64,000 nt of DNA from Acidisphaera sp. S103 (GCF_009765975.1 NZ_LMUJ01000013.1:40929-104928), one strand, 5' to 3'. Positions 8,850 through 17,857 are shown, counted from the stretch's first letter. Program-made: numbers and translations. The notes: a model not told the origin generated them from the sequence alone.

Positions 8850-9648
8850 GCGCCCGTTGCGCCGCGTAGCTTCGGGCCACTTCTTCGCGCAATGCCTCCC
8901 AGATTTCCTCGTGCAGCGCGCGAAAACGTTCTTCGAAACGAATCTCGTTGACGTTGCGCGGGCGGCCCAGGTCGATCTGAAATTCCTTTTTCACCCGTCC
9001 CGGGTTGGACGTCAGCACGACCACGCGGTCGGCGAGCGCGATGGCTTCCTCCAGATCGTGGGTGACGAACAGCACCGTCTTGCGGTTCTGCCGCCACAGT
9101 TCCAGCAACTCATTCTCCATCAGGTTGCGGGTTTGCACGTCCAGGGCGGAGAAGGGTTCGTCCATCAGCAGAATGCGAGGGCCATAGACGAAGGTCGCGG
9201 CCAGGGCGACGCGCTTGCGCATGCCGCCGGACAGTTGGTGGGGAAAGTTTCGTTCGAAACCAGACAGTCCCACGCGCGACAGCCAATCGCGCGCGAGGGC
9301 GGCGTGATCGCCGGGCAGGCGGCGGAATACCAGTGGCAGTTCCACGTTGGCCTGCACGGTCTTCCACGGCAGCAGGGCGTCCTTCTGGAACAGGTAGCCC
9401 ACGTCCTGGCGCACCGTATTCCGGACTCGTTCGCCATCGATACTGATCAGGCCCTCGGTCGGGGTGTCCAGCCCGGAGATCAGATTGAGCAAGGTCGACT
9501 TGCCGCAGCCGGAGGGGCCGACAACGGCAACGAATTCGCCTTCATTCACCGTCAGGTCGATGTCCTGCACGGCGGTGAACTCGGCGCGGCCAGACTGGGA
9601 CGGGAAGCGCCTGGCGATATGGTCGAGCACGATCAGCGGGTCGGTCAT
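8842..9648 (-). CDS. ABC transporter ATP-binding protein (SsuB/TauB-like)
   Basis: A 268-residue cytoplasmic ATPase with Walker A GPSGCGKST, Q-loop (YLFQKDALLPWKTV), signature LSGGMRKR, Walker B ILLMDEPFSALD and the switch histidine in FVTHDLEEA. The LLPWKTVQANVELPL segment is characteristic of nitrate/sulfonate/taurine importer ATPases. The ATG overlaps the solute-binding gene's stop by 4 bp (ATGA) and the gene runs 8 bp into the next permease. It energises import through the two downstream permeases. Confidence 0.93.
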   Translation of the reverse strand: MTDPLIVLDHIARRFPSQSGRAEFTAVQDIDLTVNEGEFVAVVGPSGCGKSTLLNLISGLDTPTEGLISIDGERVRNTVRQDVGYLFQKDALLPWKTVQANVELPLVFRRLPGDHAALARDWLSRVGLSGFERNFPHQLSGGMRKRVALAATFVYGPRILLMDEPFSALDVQTRNLMENELLELWRQNRKTVLFVTHDLEEAIALADRVVVLTSNPGRVKKEFQIDLGRPRNVNEIRFEERFRALHEEIWEALREEVARSYAAQRAHG

Positions 9649-10697
9649 GCCCCGGCCTGGACGGCGTGGATGAACCGGTTGTCGATCATGTCCGCCGGTT
9701 CTATTCCGCCTTTGCCGAGTTTCAGGTCGGTCATGTCCTTGATCATGGCGACCACTGTCGACAGCGGTATTTCGCCGTCGGGCGCGAATGCCTTGGCGGT
9801 CAGGTCGATGGCGCCAACCAGGCTGTCCACCTGGAATTCCGCCGGCAGGATTTTCGCGACGGTTTCCGGCGGGGTGGCGCGGACCGTCTTGATTGCCTTG
9901 CGCACCGCGGCGGTCACCTTCAGCACCACGAAGGGTTCCTGTTCGCAGTAGGCGTGCGAGGTCAGCATCCCCGGTCCCAGGTAAGGATGGCCGTAGATTT
10001 GGTCGACAGCTTTTTCCGAGGTGACATCCTGCAGCAGCACGGCGCTGCCTTCCTGGATCAGTTGCGTGCCGGTCATCACCGATGTGGTCAGCACATCCAC
10101 GCGCTTCTCACGCATCGCCGGCAGGAAGCCGGTGCTGCCGCCGACGCCCAGCCATTTCACGGCGCTTTGCTCGACGCCGAAGTATTTGGCGACGCGCAGC
10201 GACACCACATGGCTGGCGGACCCGAAGCTGGTGAAGCCCCAGGACAGGCCTTTGACGTCCTTGACGCTTTTGACCGTGTTGGCGAGGTCTTTGCGCACGA
10301 CGACCAGGAACACGGGTGTGGGCAGGATGTTGTCGATCAGAACCACGTCGCGTCCCTGGCTGTGTGCTCGGACCGCGTTCTCGAAATAGCCGTGCGCCAT
10401 GTCGACCCGGCCGCTTGCCAGGGCCAGCAGCCATTCGCTGCCGCCGCCGAACGGTGTGACCTCTACGGTGATGCCGTCAGCCTTCAAGGCATCGAAATAT
10501 CCGGCATATTTGGCATACCAGACCGCGAGGTGGGTGACGTCGGCCACCCCGCCCACGGCGAGCCTGACGGTGCGGGTTTGTCCGGCCGGCAAGGGCGCGG
10601 GATGAAAGTCCTGCGCCAGGGCGTGGCGGGCGATCAACCCGGCGGGCAGCAGGCTGAGGAGCGTGCGGCGGCGTAACGATTGTCCGCTGATGAGCAT
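9645..10697 (-). CDS. ABC transporter substrate-binding protein (NMT1/TauA-like)
   Basis: A 350-residue periplasmic binding protein, first gene of the importer operon. The N-terminus SLRRRTLLSLLPAGLIARHALA is a secretion signal with an RRR start, possibly Tat. The mature part follows the NMT1/SsuA-like fold, with LAVWYAKYAGYFDALKADGI as the first strand-helix unit, FGGGSEWLLALASGRVD in the ligand-cleft region and SFGSASHVVSLRVA in lobe 2. The nature of the ligand is unknown. The promoter should lie in the 10698-10890 gap. Confidence 0.9.
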   Translation of the reverse strand: MLISGQSLRRRTLLSLLPAGLIARHALAQDFHPAPLPAGQTRTVRLAVGGVADVTHLAVWYAKYAGYFDALKADGITVEVTPFGGGSEWLLALASGRVDMAHGYFENAVRAHSQGRDVVLIDNILPTPVFLVVVRKDLANTVKSVKDVKGLSWGFTSFGSASHVVSLRVAKYFGVEQSAVKWLGVGGSTGFLPAMREKRVDVLTTSVMTGTQLIQEGSAVLLQDVTSEKAVDQIYGHPYLGPGMLTSHAYCEQEPFVVLKVTAAVRKAIKTVRATPPETVAKILPAEFQVDSLVGAIDLTAKAFAPDGEIPLSTVVAMIKDMTDLKLGKGGIEPADMIDNRFIHAVQAGA

Positions 10698-10890
10698 CGG
10701 CCTTTTCCCTTATTGGTGGGTTGGCATCGTGGCGGCCGTTATGGAATTTGTGATATACGTCATGTTCGTCCCCAGCTTATTTTCTTGCCTGAATGGTAGG
10801 GCCAGCCTGGAGGCAGAGTCCACCCGTGCGGGCGATCGGTGAGGATCGGATACGTTGCAGAAAGCGGCGCGTTTTGCGATTGGGGGGTGC

Positions 10891-11271
10891 TTAGTGCGCC
10901 GCACTGGTAACGATCAGCTTCACGCCGAGCACTTCCTGTGCGGTGGGCGTGCGCGGTGCCGCGCCGGTGCCGGTCAGTGACAGCCGCACGGACACGCGGC
11001 CGTCGCGGATCGCGTCCGTCGGCAAAGGCAGCGTGTACGTTCCGGCGTCCTGTCCGATACGCACGCCGAAGGGGGAAATGGCGCCCAGTTCCTGGCCGGC
11101 GGCGGTTGTAACATCGACCTCCTGCCCGCGGCCGATTGGACCGAGCTGGACCTGGAGCCAGGCGGTCTCACCTGTGCGGAGCGGATGCGGTAGGACGAGC
11201 GTCAGGTCCTGTGCCGACGCCGCGTGGCCGGTCAGCGCCAGTAGCGCGACAGCGATGACGGCCGGACGCAT
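10891..11271 (-). CDS. Small exported protein next to tyrosinase, function unknown
   Basis: A 126-residue protein with a clean Sec signal peptide (MRPAVIAVALLALTGHAASA, cleavage after ASA). The mature ~105 residues are beta-rich with no Cys and no recognisable domain. It follows the tyrosinase stop by 6 bp and is surely cotranscribed. Its predicted beta-sandwich character resembles the C-terminal domain of the adjacent tyrosinase, so it may be an accessory or chaperone-like partner (compare 'caddie' proteins for Streptomyces tyrosinase, which it does not resemble in sequence). That role is inference from position only. Confidence 0.7.
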   Translation of the reverse strand: MRPAVIAVALLALTGHAASAQDLTLVLPHPLRTGETAWLQVQLGPIGRGQEVDVTTAAGQELGAISPFGVRIGQDAGTYTLPLPTDAIRDGRVSVRLSLTGTGAAPRTPTAQEVLGVKLIVTSAAH

Positions 11272-11277
11272 CGCTTC

Positions 11278-12912
11278 CTATGGCGCCCCCACCGAAACGG
11301 CCTTGAGCACCGGTGCGTGCTCACCCTGTCCCTGGGACGGCACGACACGGATTGTCAGCGTGGCATTGTTTGTTGCGCCCAGCGCGGTGAACGCACGCAG
11401 CGTCTTGGGCAGCGGGACGGTGAACGTCGCGTCGGCCGACATATTCATGCCGGGTCTCATGGCGCCGAAGAAGGCGATGGTGCCGGCGTAGTAAGGACTG
11501 TCGGCCGCGACTTGGGTGACGCCGGCGGGCGCATTGATCAGAACATCGAATTCCCGGGCGGTGGACGTGCCGCTGGGGCGGGGTAGGGTGACTTCCGCCA
11601 CCAGCGGCCGCGCGAGCGTGTCGGCGAGATGGCTTTGGATCGTTGCGCGCGGCATCACGACCGATCCGACATTGGCCTTCACGCTGCCGTTGACGGGCGG
11701 TGCGGCTTTCCTGGCCGTCAGCGCGGCGGTTGGCGGCTGGATAAGCTCTTCGCCAAAACCGGGTGCGTAATCATAGTCGAACACATCGGTACTGAAATAA
11801 TCCCCCGCCTTGCTTGGGCCCACATAATTGCCCTTGCCGTCGACGTAGAACAGAAACGGCTCCTCCGCGAGGGTTTTGAGGTCCTGGCCGGTGGGAAGAT
11901 AGGGCAGGTTGAGGCGCTTCTGCTTACGCGTCCATACGTCCCACAACCGATCCATGTTCGCATGGTGCAGGTAGAAGATCGGATCGACCGGCGACAGGAA
12001 GTTGGTCATGCTGCCATAGGGTCCCGGATCGAGTGGTCCCACCCCCCCGATGCAGTTGTGGACTTTGTTGTGAGGGAAGCCTTCCAGCACCGAAAACTTG
12101 GTCGATCCGTTCGGCTGCGTATTGTGCGACGGCGTTTTCGAACTGGTGAAGCTCTGTTCGTTGTCGGGGTTGTAGAAATCCGTCGGCTGCAGACCTGACT
12201 TTATGATGAACGGCGATACGTCATAGGTCGTTTTGGGGTCGAGTTTGGGATTGTCGCGTGACAGATAGCGTGCGGCGCAGGTGGTCGCGAATGCCTCATT
12301 CCCGGAAATGCCGGCCTGGGCGGACGCGCTGTAGCCTGTCACGTCGTTCCAGAGATCGTCGAATACCTTGTAGCCCCTGGCGTCCTGCTGGGCATGCTGC
12401 GCGGACGACAGGTTGTTCCAATAGCTGGTGAGTGTCGGTTTGATGAACGAGGTGAAGAGCGCCAGGTTGCCGGTATAGGGCTCGAACGCCTTGGCGGTGG
12501 GCGTCAGCACGCCGTCGAACATCCCACCCGGTATTTGCGGAAGCTGGGTCCAGTCCCAATAGGGCATGGCAAAGCTGTCGTCGCCGCTCAAGGCCCGAAT
12601 GGTGCGTTCAAAGTAGCCGACATAGCCGCGATGCCAGACATAGAACCACCAGTTGCCGTGCGGGCAATCCATCAGATGGATGAAGGCGTTGCGGAACCAG
12701 TTCTGCGGATGATCGGGCGGCAATTTGAGCATCGCTTCCACGCCTTTGGCATAGCTGGCGAGCATCTTCTGGCCCTGGGGGGTGGTGACGTTGTAGCGGG
12801 TGTATTTCGCGGCCGCCCGCGCCGGCGCGATGGGCAACGCCGCGACACCGGCGGCGACGCTGGCTGTGGTCAGAAAATCGCGGCGTGTGCAATGAAAACG
12901 AGCCTTGCGCAT
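11278..12912 (-). CDS. Exported tyrosinase / polyphenol oxidase family copper protein
   Basis: A 544-residue type 3 copper oxidase. The N-terminus carries a twin-arginine type signal (CTRRDFLTTASVAAG ... APARA), as expected for folded, metal-loaded export. The CuA site is formed by H79 (AFIHL), H85 (CPHGNWW) and H94 (VWHRGY); the CuB site includes histidines in PHNKVHN and the pair H316-H317 in DPIFYLHHANMDRLWDVW. A C-terminal ~150-residue beta domain, as in plant polyphenol oxidases, may shield the active site. It would hydroxylate monophenols or oxidise diphenols to quinones outside the cytoplasm. The small exported gene at 10891 follows in the same operon. Confidence 0.92.
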   Translation of the reverse strand: MRKARFHCTRRDFLTTASVAAGVAALPIAPARAAAKYTRYNVTTPQGQKMLASYAKGVEAMLKLPPDHPQNWFRNAFIHLMDCPHGNWWFYVWHRGYVGYFERTIRALSGDDSFAMPYWDWTQLPQIPGGMFDGVLTPTAKAFEPYTGNLALFTSFIKPTLTSYWNNLSSAQHAQQDARGYKVFDDLWNDVTGYSASAQAGISGNEAFATTCAARYLSRDNPKLDPKTTYDVSPFIIKSGLQPTDFYNPDNEQSFTSSKTPSHNTQPNGSTKFSVLEGFPHNKVHNCIGGVGPLDPGPYGSMTNFLSPVDPIFYLHHANMDRLWDVWTRKQKRLNLPYLPTGQDLKTLAEEPFLFYVDGKGNYVGPSKAGDYFSTDVFDYDYAPGFGEELIQPPTAALTARKAAPPVNGSVKANVGSVVMPRATIQSHLADTLARPLVAEVTLPRPSGTSTAREFDVLINAPAGVTQVAADSPYYAGTIAFFGAMRPGMNMSADATFTVPLPKTLRAFTALGATNNATLTIRVVPSQGQGEHAPVLKAVSVGAP

Positions 12913-13416
12913 CTTCGTCCCCTGAAGGTTCCAGGGGCAGTATGGAGGTTGGGAAACGCAACCACAAGTAGAAAAACTTGGTGTTCCACAATTTGCTGCG
13001 TATACGGATCAAGTGGGGTCTTGTGGCTCGCCGGGAAATAAGCGGATCGTCCGGCGAGTGCCCCCGGTCGTGCATCGTCTTGGCGAGTGCAAGGCCGCCA
13101 TCCATGCCTTGCAGTGTGGGTCTCGGAAAAAGGCGTGGATGGCGGGCCTTCGCCCGCCATGACGGGATTGGGCGACGGTGCCGCCACCGAAGCACTTGTT
13201 TGTCCACGAAGCACTTGTTTGTCCACGAAGCCTTGCGCGTACTGCACGCCGTGGTTTGAGATTCGGCCTTCCTGTGTTTCCGGTTCGGCGTTCGCGGGCG
13301 GGTTCGGCCAACGTTGCCGAACCCGTATCGTGCGTGGGCCTGCCGGATCGGCCATAGAGTATGTTTGAGAGGGCGATTCACGTTTGAGGTTGAAGTCAAC
13401 CTCAAACGATCGCGCT
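12913..13416. other. Intergenic region, 504 bp, repeat-rich, no gene
   Basis: Contains the second copy of the interspersed repeat (13030-13214), which includes a tandem duplication of CGAAGCACTTGTTTGTCCA (two ~21-bp units, 13189-13229), and a palindromic TAGAG element at its right end. Open frames in it are short and coincide with the repeat, so none is called. The tyrosinase promoter should lie just right of 12912. Confidence 0.6.
13030..13214 (+). repeat. Interspersed intergenic repeat, copy 2
   Basis: Matches copies at 2179-2348 and 20342-20487 in block order. The hairpin is cleanest here: GGCGGGC, CTTC, GCCCGCC directly after GGCGTGGAT. It ends with GAAGCACTTGTT, as in copy 1. Confidence 0.7.
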
Positions 13417-13419
13417 CTA
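13367..13419. repeat. Palindromic TAGAG-type element at the aminotransferase 3' end
   Basis: A 13-bp perfect inverted repeat (CGTTTGAGGTTGA at 13381-13393, matching arm ending 13408) with a 2-nt spacer is nested inside an outer pair, GAGGGCGAT and ATCGCGCTC. The right edge CGCTCTA provides the TAG stop of the minus-strand aminotransferase. The stem could also act as a terminator, though no T-run follows. Confidence 0.7.
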
Positions 13420-14799
13420 ACCGAGATCGAGCGTTGCCAAAGCGCGATCCAGCGTTTCTACGATACGGTCGCATTCGGTTCGGGTTATCACCAGGGGCGG
13501 GCACAGGGTAATCGTGTTGCCGTAACGACGTCCGCCACCGCCGCGCCCGACAAGCAGGCCGTTGTCACGGCAGAACTCGACGACAGCGGCGATCTGTGCC
13601 GGGGTCACCGGTTCCTTCGTCGTCCGGTCCTTCACCAGCTCCACACCCAGAAGCAGACCCTTGCCGCGCACATCGCCGACGATCATGTGCCGCTTCAAGG
13701 TGGTCAGCCCATCGAGCAGGTAGGCGCCGATTTCAGCGGAACGTTCCGTGAGCCGTTCCGCTTCCAAGATTTCGATATTGCGTAGCGCGACCGCGGCGGC
13801 GGCAGGATGGCCACCATAGGTGTTGACCTGGCCGACCTGACGGTTTTCCGCCGTATCGCCGTAGAAACTGTCGAACACGTTGTTCTTCACCACGGTTGCC
13901 GCGATCGGCAGATAGGCGCTGGAGATACCCTTGGCGATCGCGATAATGTCGGGCGAGACGCCGTAGTGCTGATGCGCGAACATTTTGCCGGTGCGGCCGA
14001 AGCCGTTGATCACCTCATCGACGTGCAACAGGATGCCGTATTTGCGGCACAGGTTTTCGACTTCCGGCAGGTATTCATCGGGCGGCACCGCGACGCCGAC
14101 GCCGCTCATGATCGGTTCCACGATGACTTCGGCTACTGTTTCGGGTCCCTCACCCAGGATCGTGGTTTCCATGTTCTTGACGCAGGCCAAACCGCAGCTT
14201 GGGTAGGTCAGGCCAAACGGGCAGCGATAGCAGTACGGGTGCGCGACATGGACGAAATCGCCAGAGAACGGCTCAAACTTCGCCTTGCGTTCGCCCATGC
14301 CGCCGGCATCCAGGGTGGCCAGCGTCGTGCCATGATAGGCGAAATAGCGGCTTATGGTCTTGAAACGATATTCGGCCGGATATTCGTGTTTCATGTACTG
14401 CCGAGCGATCTTGAAGCCGGCTTCGTTCGCCTCGGAACCGGAGTTGACGAAGTAGGTATGGTAGCCCCCGCCCATCAGTCCGTTGATCTTGTCGGCCAGT
14501 CCGGCGGCGGGCAGGTTCATCGCGGTATGCGGGAAGTAGGACAGTTGCCGCATCTGTTCGGCGGCCACGTCGGCGAGTTCGGTGCGGCCATACCCGATAT
14601 TCACGCACCACAGCCCGGCCATGGCGTCGAGGTAGCTTGTGCCATCGGCGTCGAAGACCGTGGAACCCTGTCCGCCGGTGACGACCATCTGCTTGGTTTC
14701 CAGCGCTTTATGCTGGACGATCGGGTGCATGACGCTTTTCAGGTCCTGCTGCACCACGGCTTGGCGGATCGCGGGGTCGGGGGCGTTGGTCAGTGACAT
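13417..14799 (-). CDS. Class III (omega) aminotransferase, PLP-dependent
   Basis: A 460-residue fold-type I aminotransferase of the aspartate aminotransferase/omega-transaminase family. Visible features: the substrate loop MAGLWCVNIGYGR, the PLP phosphate-binding SGSEANE, the YHGTT segment, the LLHVDEVINGFGRTGKMFA strand with the PLP-binding Asp, and the Schiff-base lysine in IAIAKGIS. Such enzymes use pyruvate with beta-alanine, GABA, taurine or amines. Start at ATG 14799 with AGAGG upstream; an extension to 14883 is not supported. Divergent from the mct-mcd pair with 141 bp between. Confidence 0.92.
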   Translation of the reverse strand: MSLTNAPDPAIRQAVVQQDLKSVMHPIVQHKALETKQMVVTGGQGSTVFDADGTSYLDAMAGLWCVNIGYGRTELADVAAEQMRQLSYFPHTAMNLPAAGLADKINGLMGGGYHTYFVNSGSEANEAGFKIARQYMKHEYPAEYRFKTISRYFAYHGTTLATLDAGGMGERKAKFEPFSGDFVHVAHPYCYRCPFGLTYPSCGLACVKNMETTILGEGPETVAEVIVEPIMSGVGVAVPPDEYLPEVENLCRKYGILLHVDEVINGFGRTGKMFAHQHYGVSPDIIAIAKGISSAYLPIAATVVKNNVFDSFYGDTAENRQVGQVNTYGGHPAAAAVALRNIEILEAERLTERSAEIGAYLLDGLTTLKRHMIVGDVRGKGLLLGVELVKDRTTKEPVTPAQIAAVVEFCRDNGLLVGRGGGGRRYGNTITLCPPLVITRTECDRIVETLDRALATLDLG

Positions 14800-14940
14800 G
14801 TCTGCCTCTTCTGCTTGCTTGGCCGGCGGGATCCTACCATGACGATCGTGATAGTGACCAATGCCGGCCGATCGGGTACGCATGCGCCGTTACGGCCCGA
14901 TGGCCGCTGCACGGAAACCACATTACCGGAAACCGAACCT

Positions 14941-16158
14941 ATGCCTGGCATTCTGAGCGACCTGCGTATCGTCGAGGTGTCCGCCTTTATCGCGGCACCG
15001 CTGGGCGGGATGACGCTCGCGCAACTCGGCGCCGACGTCATCCGGATCGACCCGATCGGCGGCAACATCGATGCCAAGCGGTGGCCGGTGGCGCCGGACG
15101 GCACCAGCCTGTACTGGGCCAGCCTGAACAAGCGCAAGCGGTCGGTCTGCCTTGCCCTCAACACGCCGGAAGGGCAGGAAATCGCCCAGTCGCTGATCCG
15201 TGCCCCTGGGGCGAACGCTGGAATTCTGCTGACGAACCTGCCGGCGGGGAAATGGATGGGCTATGACGTGCTGAGGCAGGGCCGCGAAGACCTGATCGTC
15301 CTGCGCCTGACCGGCAATCCAGATGGCAGCGCGGCGATCGACTATACGGTGAACTGCGCCGGGGGTTTCCCGCTGGCGACCGGCCGTGGCGAAGAGCCGG
15401 TCAATCATGTGCTGCCAGCCTGGGATATCACCGCCGGGCTGTATCTCGCGACCGGGCTGCTGGCGGCGGAGCGTGCCAGGAAAGGCTCCGGACATGGCCA
15501 GGAGGTGACGCTGGCGTTGTCGGACGTCATGCTGGCCTCTGTCGCCAACCTTGGCTACGTCGCCGACGTGCAGGTCAACAACGTCGTGCGCCCGCCGCTG
15601 GGCAATGACCTGTACGGGGCGTTCGGCCGGGATTTCGGCACATCCGACGGCCGACGCGTGATGCTGGCGGCGATTTCCAACCGGCAATGGCGCGCCATCG
15701 GCAAGGCCACCGGCCTGACGGACCGGCTGGAGATGATCGGTCCGATGATGGGTGTGGACATGGACACCGAGGGTGGCCGCTTCGAGGCGCGCAAAGCCAT
15801 CGCGGCCGTGCTGGAGCCGTGGTTCGCTCATCGCACCCTGGCCGAGATTCGTGCCGCGCTGGACGGTAGCGGCGTTCTTTGGGGGCCGTACCAGGATTTC
15901 GGTCAGATGGTGCATGAGGACCCGCGCTGTTCCCTGACGAACCCGATGTTCGGGGAGATCGATCAGCCTGGCGCCGGCCGCATCATGGCGAATGCCTCGC
16001 CGCTTGGGTTCAGCGCCGATGTCCGCCCGCCGCCGGCCCGCGCGCCGCGTCTTGGCGAGCACACCGAAGCGGTGCTTGCGGAAGTGCTTGGGCTGTCGTC
16101 AGCCCAGTACGGGCGACTGTACGACGCCGGCGTCGTTGCCGGCCCCAGCGATCGTTAG
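14941..16158 (+). CDS. mct: 2-methylfumaryl-CoA isomerase (mesaconyl-CoA C1-C4 CoA transferase), CaiB/BaiF family
   Basis: A 405-residue class III CoA-transferase. Several segments match the Chloroflexus Mct type as I know it: AAPLGGMTLAQLGADVIR followed by DPIGG and KRWPV, the DYTVN and VNHVLPAWDI stretches, LYGAFGRDF, and a MDTEGGRFEAR segment. Mct moves CoA within mesaconyl-CoA from C1 to C4, giving 3-methylfumaryl-CoA for hydration to citramalyl-CoA. The neighbour, 12 bp downstream, is a methylsuccinyl-CoA dehydrogenase, the enzyme that makes mesaconyl-C1-CoA, which strengthens the call. A generic succinyl-CoA-type transferase is the fallback. The start codon is supported by homology more than by its weak ribosome site; longer in-frame starts exist to 14815. 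Confidence 0.75.
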   Translation: MPGILSDLRIVEVSAFIAAPLGGMTLAQLGADVIRIDPIGGNIDAKRWPVAPDGTSLYWASLNKRKRSVCLALNTPEGQEIAQSLIRAPGANAGILLTNLPAGKWMGYDVLRQGREDLIVLRLTGNPDGSAAIDYTVNCAGGFPLATGRGEEPVNHVLPAWDITAGLYLATGLLAAERARKGSGHGQEVTLALSDVMLASVANLGYVADVQVNNVVRPPLGNDLYGAFGRDFGTSDGRRVMLAAISNRQWRAIGKATGLTDRLEMIGPMMGVDMDTEGGRFEARKAIAAVLEPWFAHRTLAEIRAALDGSGVLWGPYQDFGQMVHEDPRCSLTNPMFGEIDQPGAGRIMANASPLGFSADVRPPPARAPRLGEHTEAVLAEVLGLSSAQYGRLYDAGVVAGPSDR

Positions 16159-16170
16159 GAGACAGCGCGC

Positions 16171-17832
16171 GTGTCAAATTCACCGGATGCCCTTGCGCTG
16201 CTGGACCTCTGCGGCACCGCCATGACGCTGGCGGAGCAGTTGGTGGAGGCCTCGCGGCATGCCGTTGCCTTGCTGGTGACCGAGGACGGCAAGCCAAATG
16301 CGGCGCTGATCGACACGCACCAACTGGCGGCGCATGGCTTCGCCTGGCAGGCGACCTATATCGAGGCGCTGCGCCAGACGTTGGGGTGGGCGCGTGGCCT
16401 GCATGCGGCCGGCGGGTTCACCGATGTCGAGGCGGCGATCCTGCGGCTGGGTTTCGCCGAATATGTGTCGCAGCTCGCGGGCGGCATTCCGATCAGCCAG
16501 ACCGAAATGATCCGTCCCACAGATATCGGCGTGCCGGCGCAGGCGGTCCTGGGGCTGCTGACGCATCCCGAACTGGCGCGGCTGTCCGACCCGTCCGCGT
16601 TGAACGCCGCCCGGCAGTGCCTGGCGGCCGCGGCGATCGATGGCCGGTTCGGCGATGTCGGGATCGCCGACGAGACCATTGCCGCCATCCGTGAGCAGTT
16701 CCTGCGCTACGCGGCGACCGAGATCGCGCCGCATGCCCAGGGCTGGCATCAGCGCGATGAGCTGATTCCGATCGGTGTCGTTCAGCAACTGGCCGAAATG
16801 GGGGTTTTCGGCCTGACGGTGCGTGAGGAAGACGGCGGTTCGGGCCTGGGTAAGATCGCGATGTGCGTTGTCTCCGAGGCGCTCAGCGGTGGCTATATCG
16901 GCGTCGGTTCTTTGGGCACGCGGGCGGAGATCGCGGCGGAGCTAATCGGGATCGCGGGGACGCCGGAGCAGAAAACCCGGTGGCTGCCGGCGATCGCCTC
17001 CGGCGCGATATTGCCGACGGCGGTTTTTACCGAACCGAACACCGGGTCCGATCTGGGCAGCCTGCGGACTCGCGCGGTGCGGGAGGGGGATCATTATCTG
17101 GTGACCGGGGCGAAGACCTGGATTACCCACGGATCGCGGTCCGATCTGATGACATTGCTGGTTCGTACCGATCCGGCGGCGCCCGGCTATCGCGGCCTGT
17201 CGATGCTGCTGGCGGAAAAGCCGCGCGGCACTGACGGTGATCCGTTCCCGGCCGCCGGCATGACCGGCAGCGAGATCCCGGTGCTGGGCTATCGCGGGAT
17301 GAAAGAGTACGAGATCGGCTTCGAGAACTTCAAGGTCCCGGTTGCCAATTTGCTGGGTGGTGTCGAGGGCCAGGGATTCAAGCAGTTGATGGAGACGTTC
17401 GAGAGCGCTCGCATCCAGACCGGCGCCCGAGCGTTGGGGGTGGCGCAGAATGCGCTGGAACTCGGTTCGGCTTACGCCCGGGACCGGAACCAGTTCGGCA
17501 AGGCGATCATCGGGTTCCCGCGTGTCGCCAACAAGATCGCCTGGATGGTGACGGAGACGATGCTGGCCCGTCAGTTGACGTATTTTGCCGCCAGGCAGAA
17601 GGACGGCGGCCAGCGTTGCGACATCGAGGCCGGGATGGCGAAATTGCTGGCTGCCCGGGTGGCGTTTTCCAACGCGGACAGTGCGCTGCAGGTGCATGGC
17701 GGGAATGGCTATGCGATCGAATACCCGATCAGCCGGGTGTTGTGCGATGCGCGTATTCTCTCGATCTTCGAGGGGGCTGCCGAGATTCAGGCCCAGGTGA
17801 TCGCTCGCGGATTGATGGGGCGGCTGAATTGA
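16171..17832 (+). CDS. mcd: (2S)-methylsuccinyl-CoA dehydrogenase, acyl-CoA dehydrogenase family with N-terminal extension
   Basis: A 553-residue FAD enzyme. Residues ~170-553 form a complete acyl-CoA dehydrogenase (FTEPNTGSDLGSLRTRA for FAD/substrate binding, ALGVAQNALELG, RNQFGKAI, QVHGGNGYAIEYP near the flavin). The first ~170 residues are the extra helical domain known from Mcd of the ethylmalonyl-CoA pathway. GMKEYEI, FESARIQTGARA and ARILSIFEGAAEIQAQVIAR also fit Mcd. It oxidises methylsuccinyl-CoA to mesaconyl-C1-CoA during acetyl-CoA assimilation. It starts at GTG with AGGAGA overlapping the mct stop region, so it is in an operon with mct. Other ethylmalonyl-CoA genes are not in the window. 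Confidence 0.82.
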   Translation: MSNSPDALALLDLCGTAMTLAEQLVEASRHAVALLVTEDGKPNAALIDTHQLAAHGFAWQATYIEALRQTLGWARGLHAAGGFTDVEAAILRLGFAEYVSQLAGGIPISQTEMIRPTDIGVPAQAVLGLLTHPELARLSDPSALNAARQCLAAAAIDGRFGDVGIADETIAAIREQFLRYAATEIAPHAQGWHQRDELIPIGVVQQLAEMGVFGLTVREEDGGSGLGKIAMCVVSEALSGGYIGVGSLGTRAEIAAELIGIAGTPEQKTRWLPAIASGAILPTAVFTEPNTGSDLGSLRTRAVREGDHYLVTGAKTWITHGSRSDLMTLLVRTDPAAPGYRGLSMLLAEKPRGTDGDPFPAAGMTGSEIPVLGYRGMKEYEIGFENFKVPVANLLGGVEGQGFKQLMETFESARIQTGARALGVAQNALELGSAYARDRNQFGKAIIGFPRVANKIAWMVTETMLARQLTYFAARQKDGGQRCDIEAGMAKLLAARVAFSNADSALQVHGGNGYAIEYPISRVLCDARILSIFEGAAEIQAQVIARGLMGRLN

Positions 17833-17857
17833 TCCCGACGCGTCATGGGGCGGTCCA

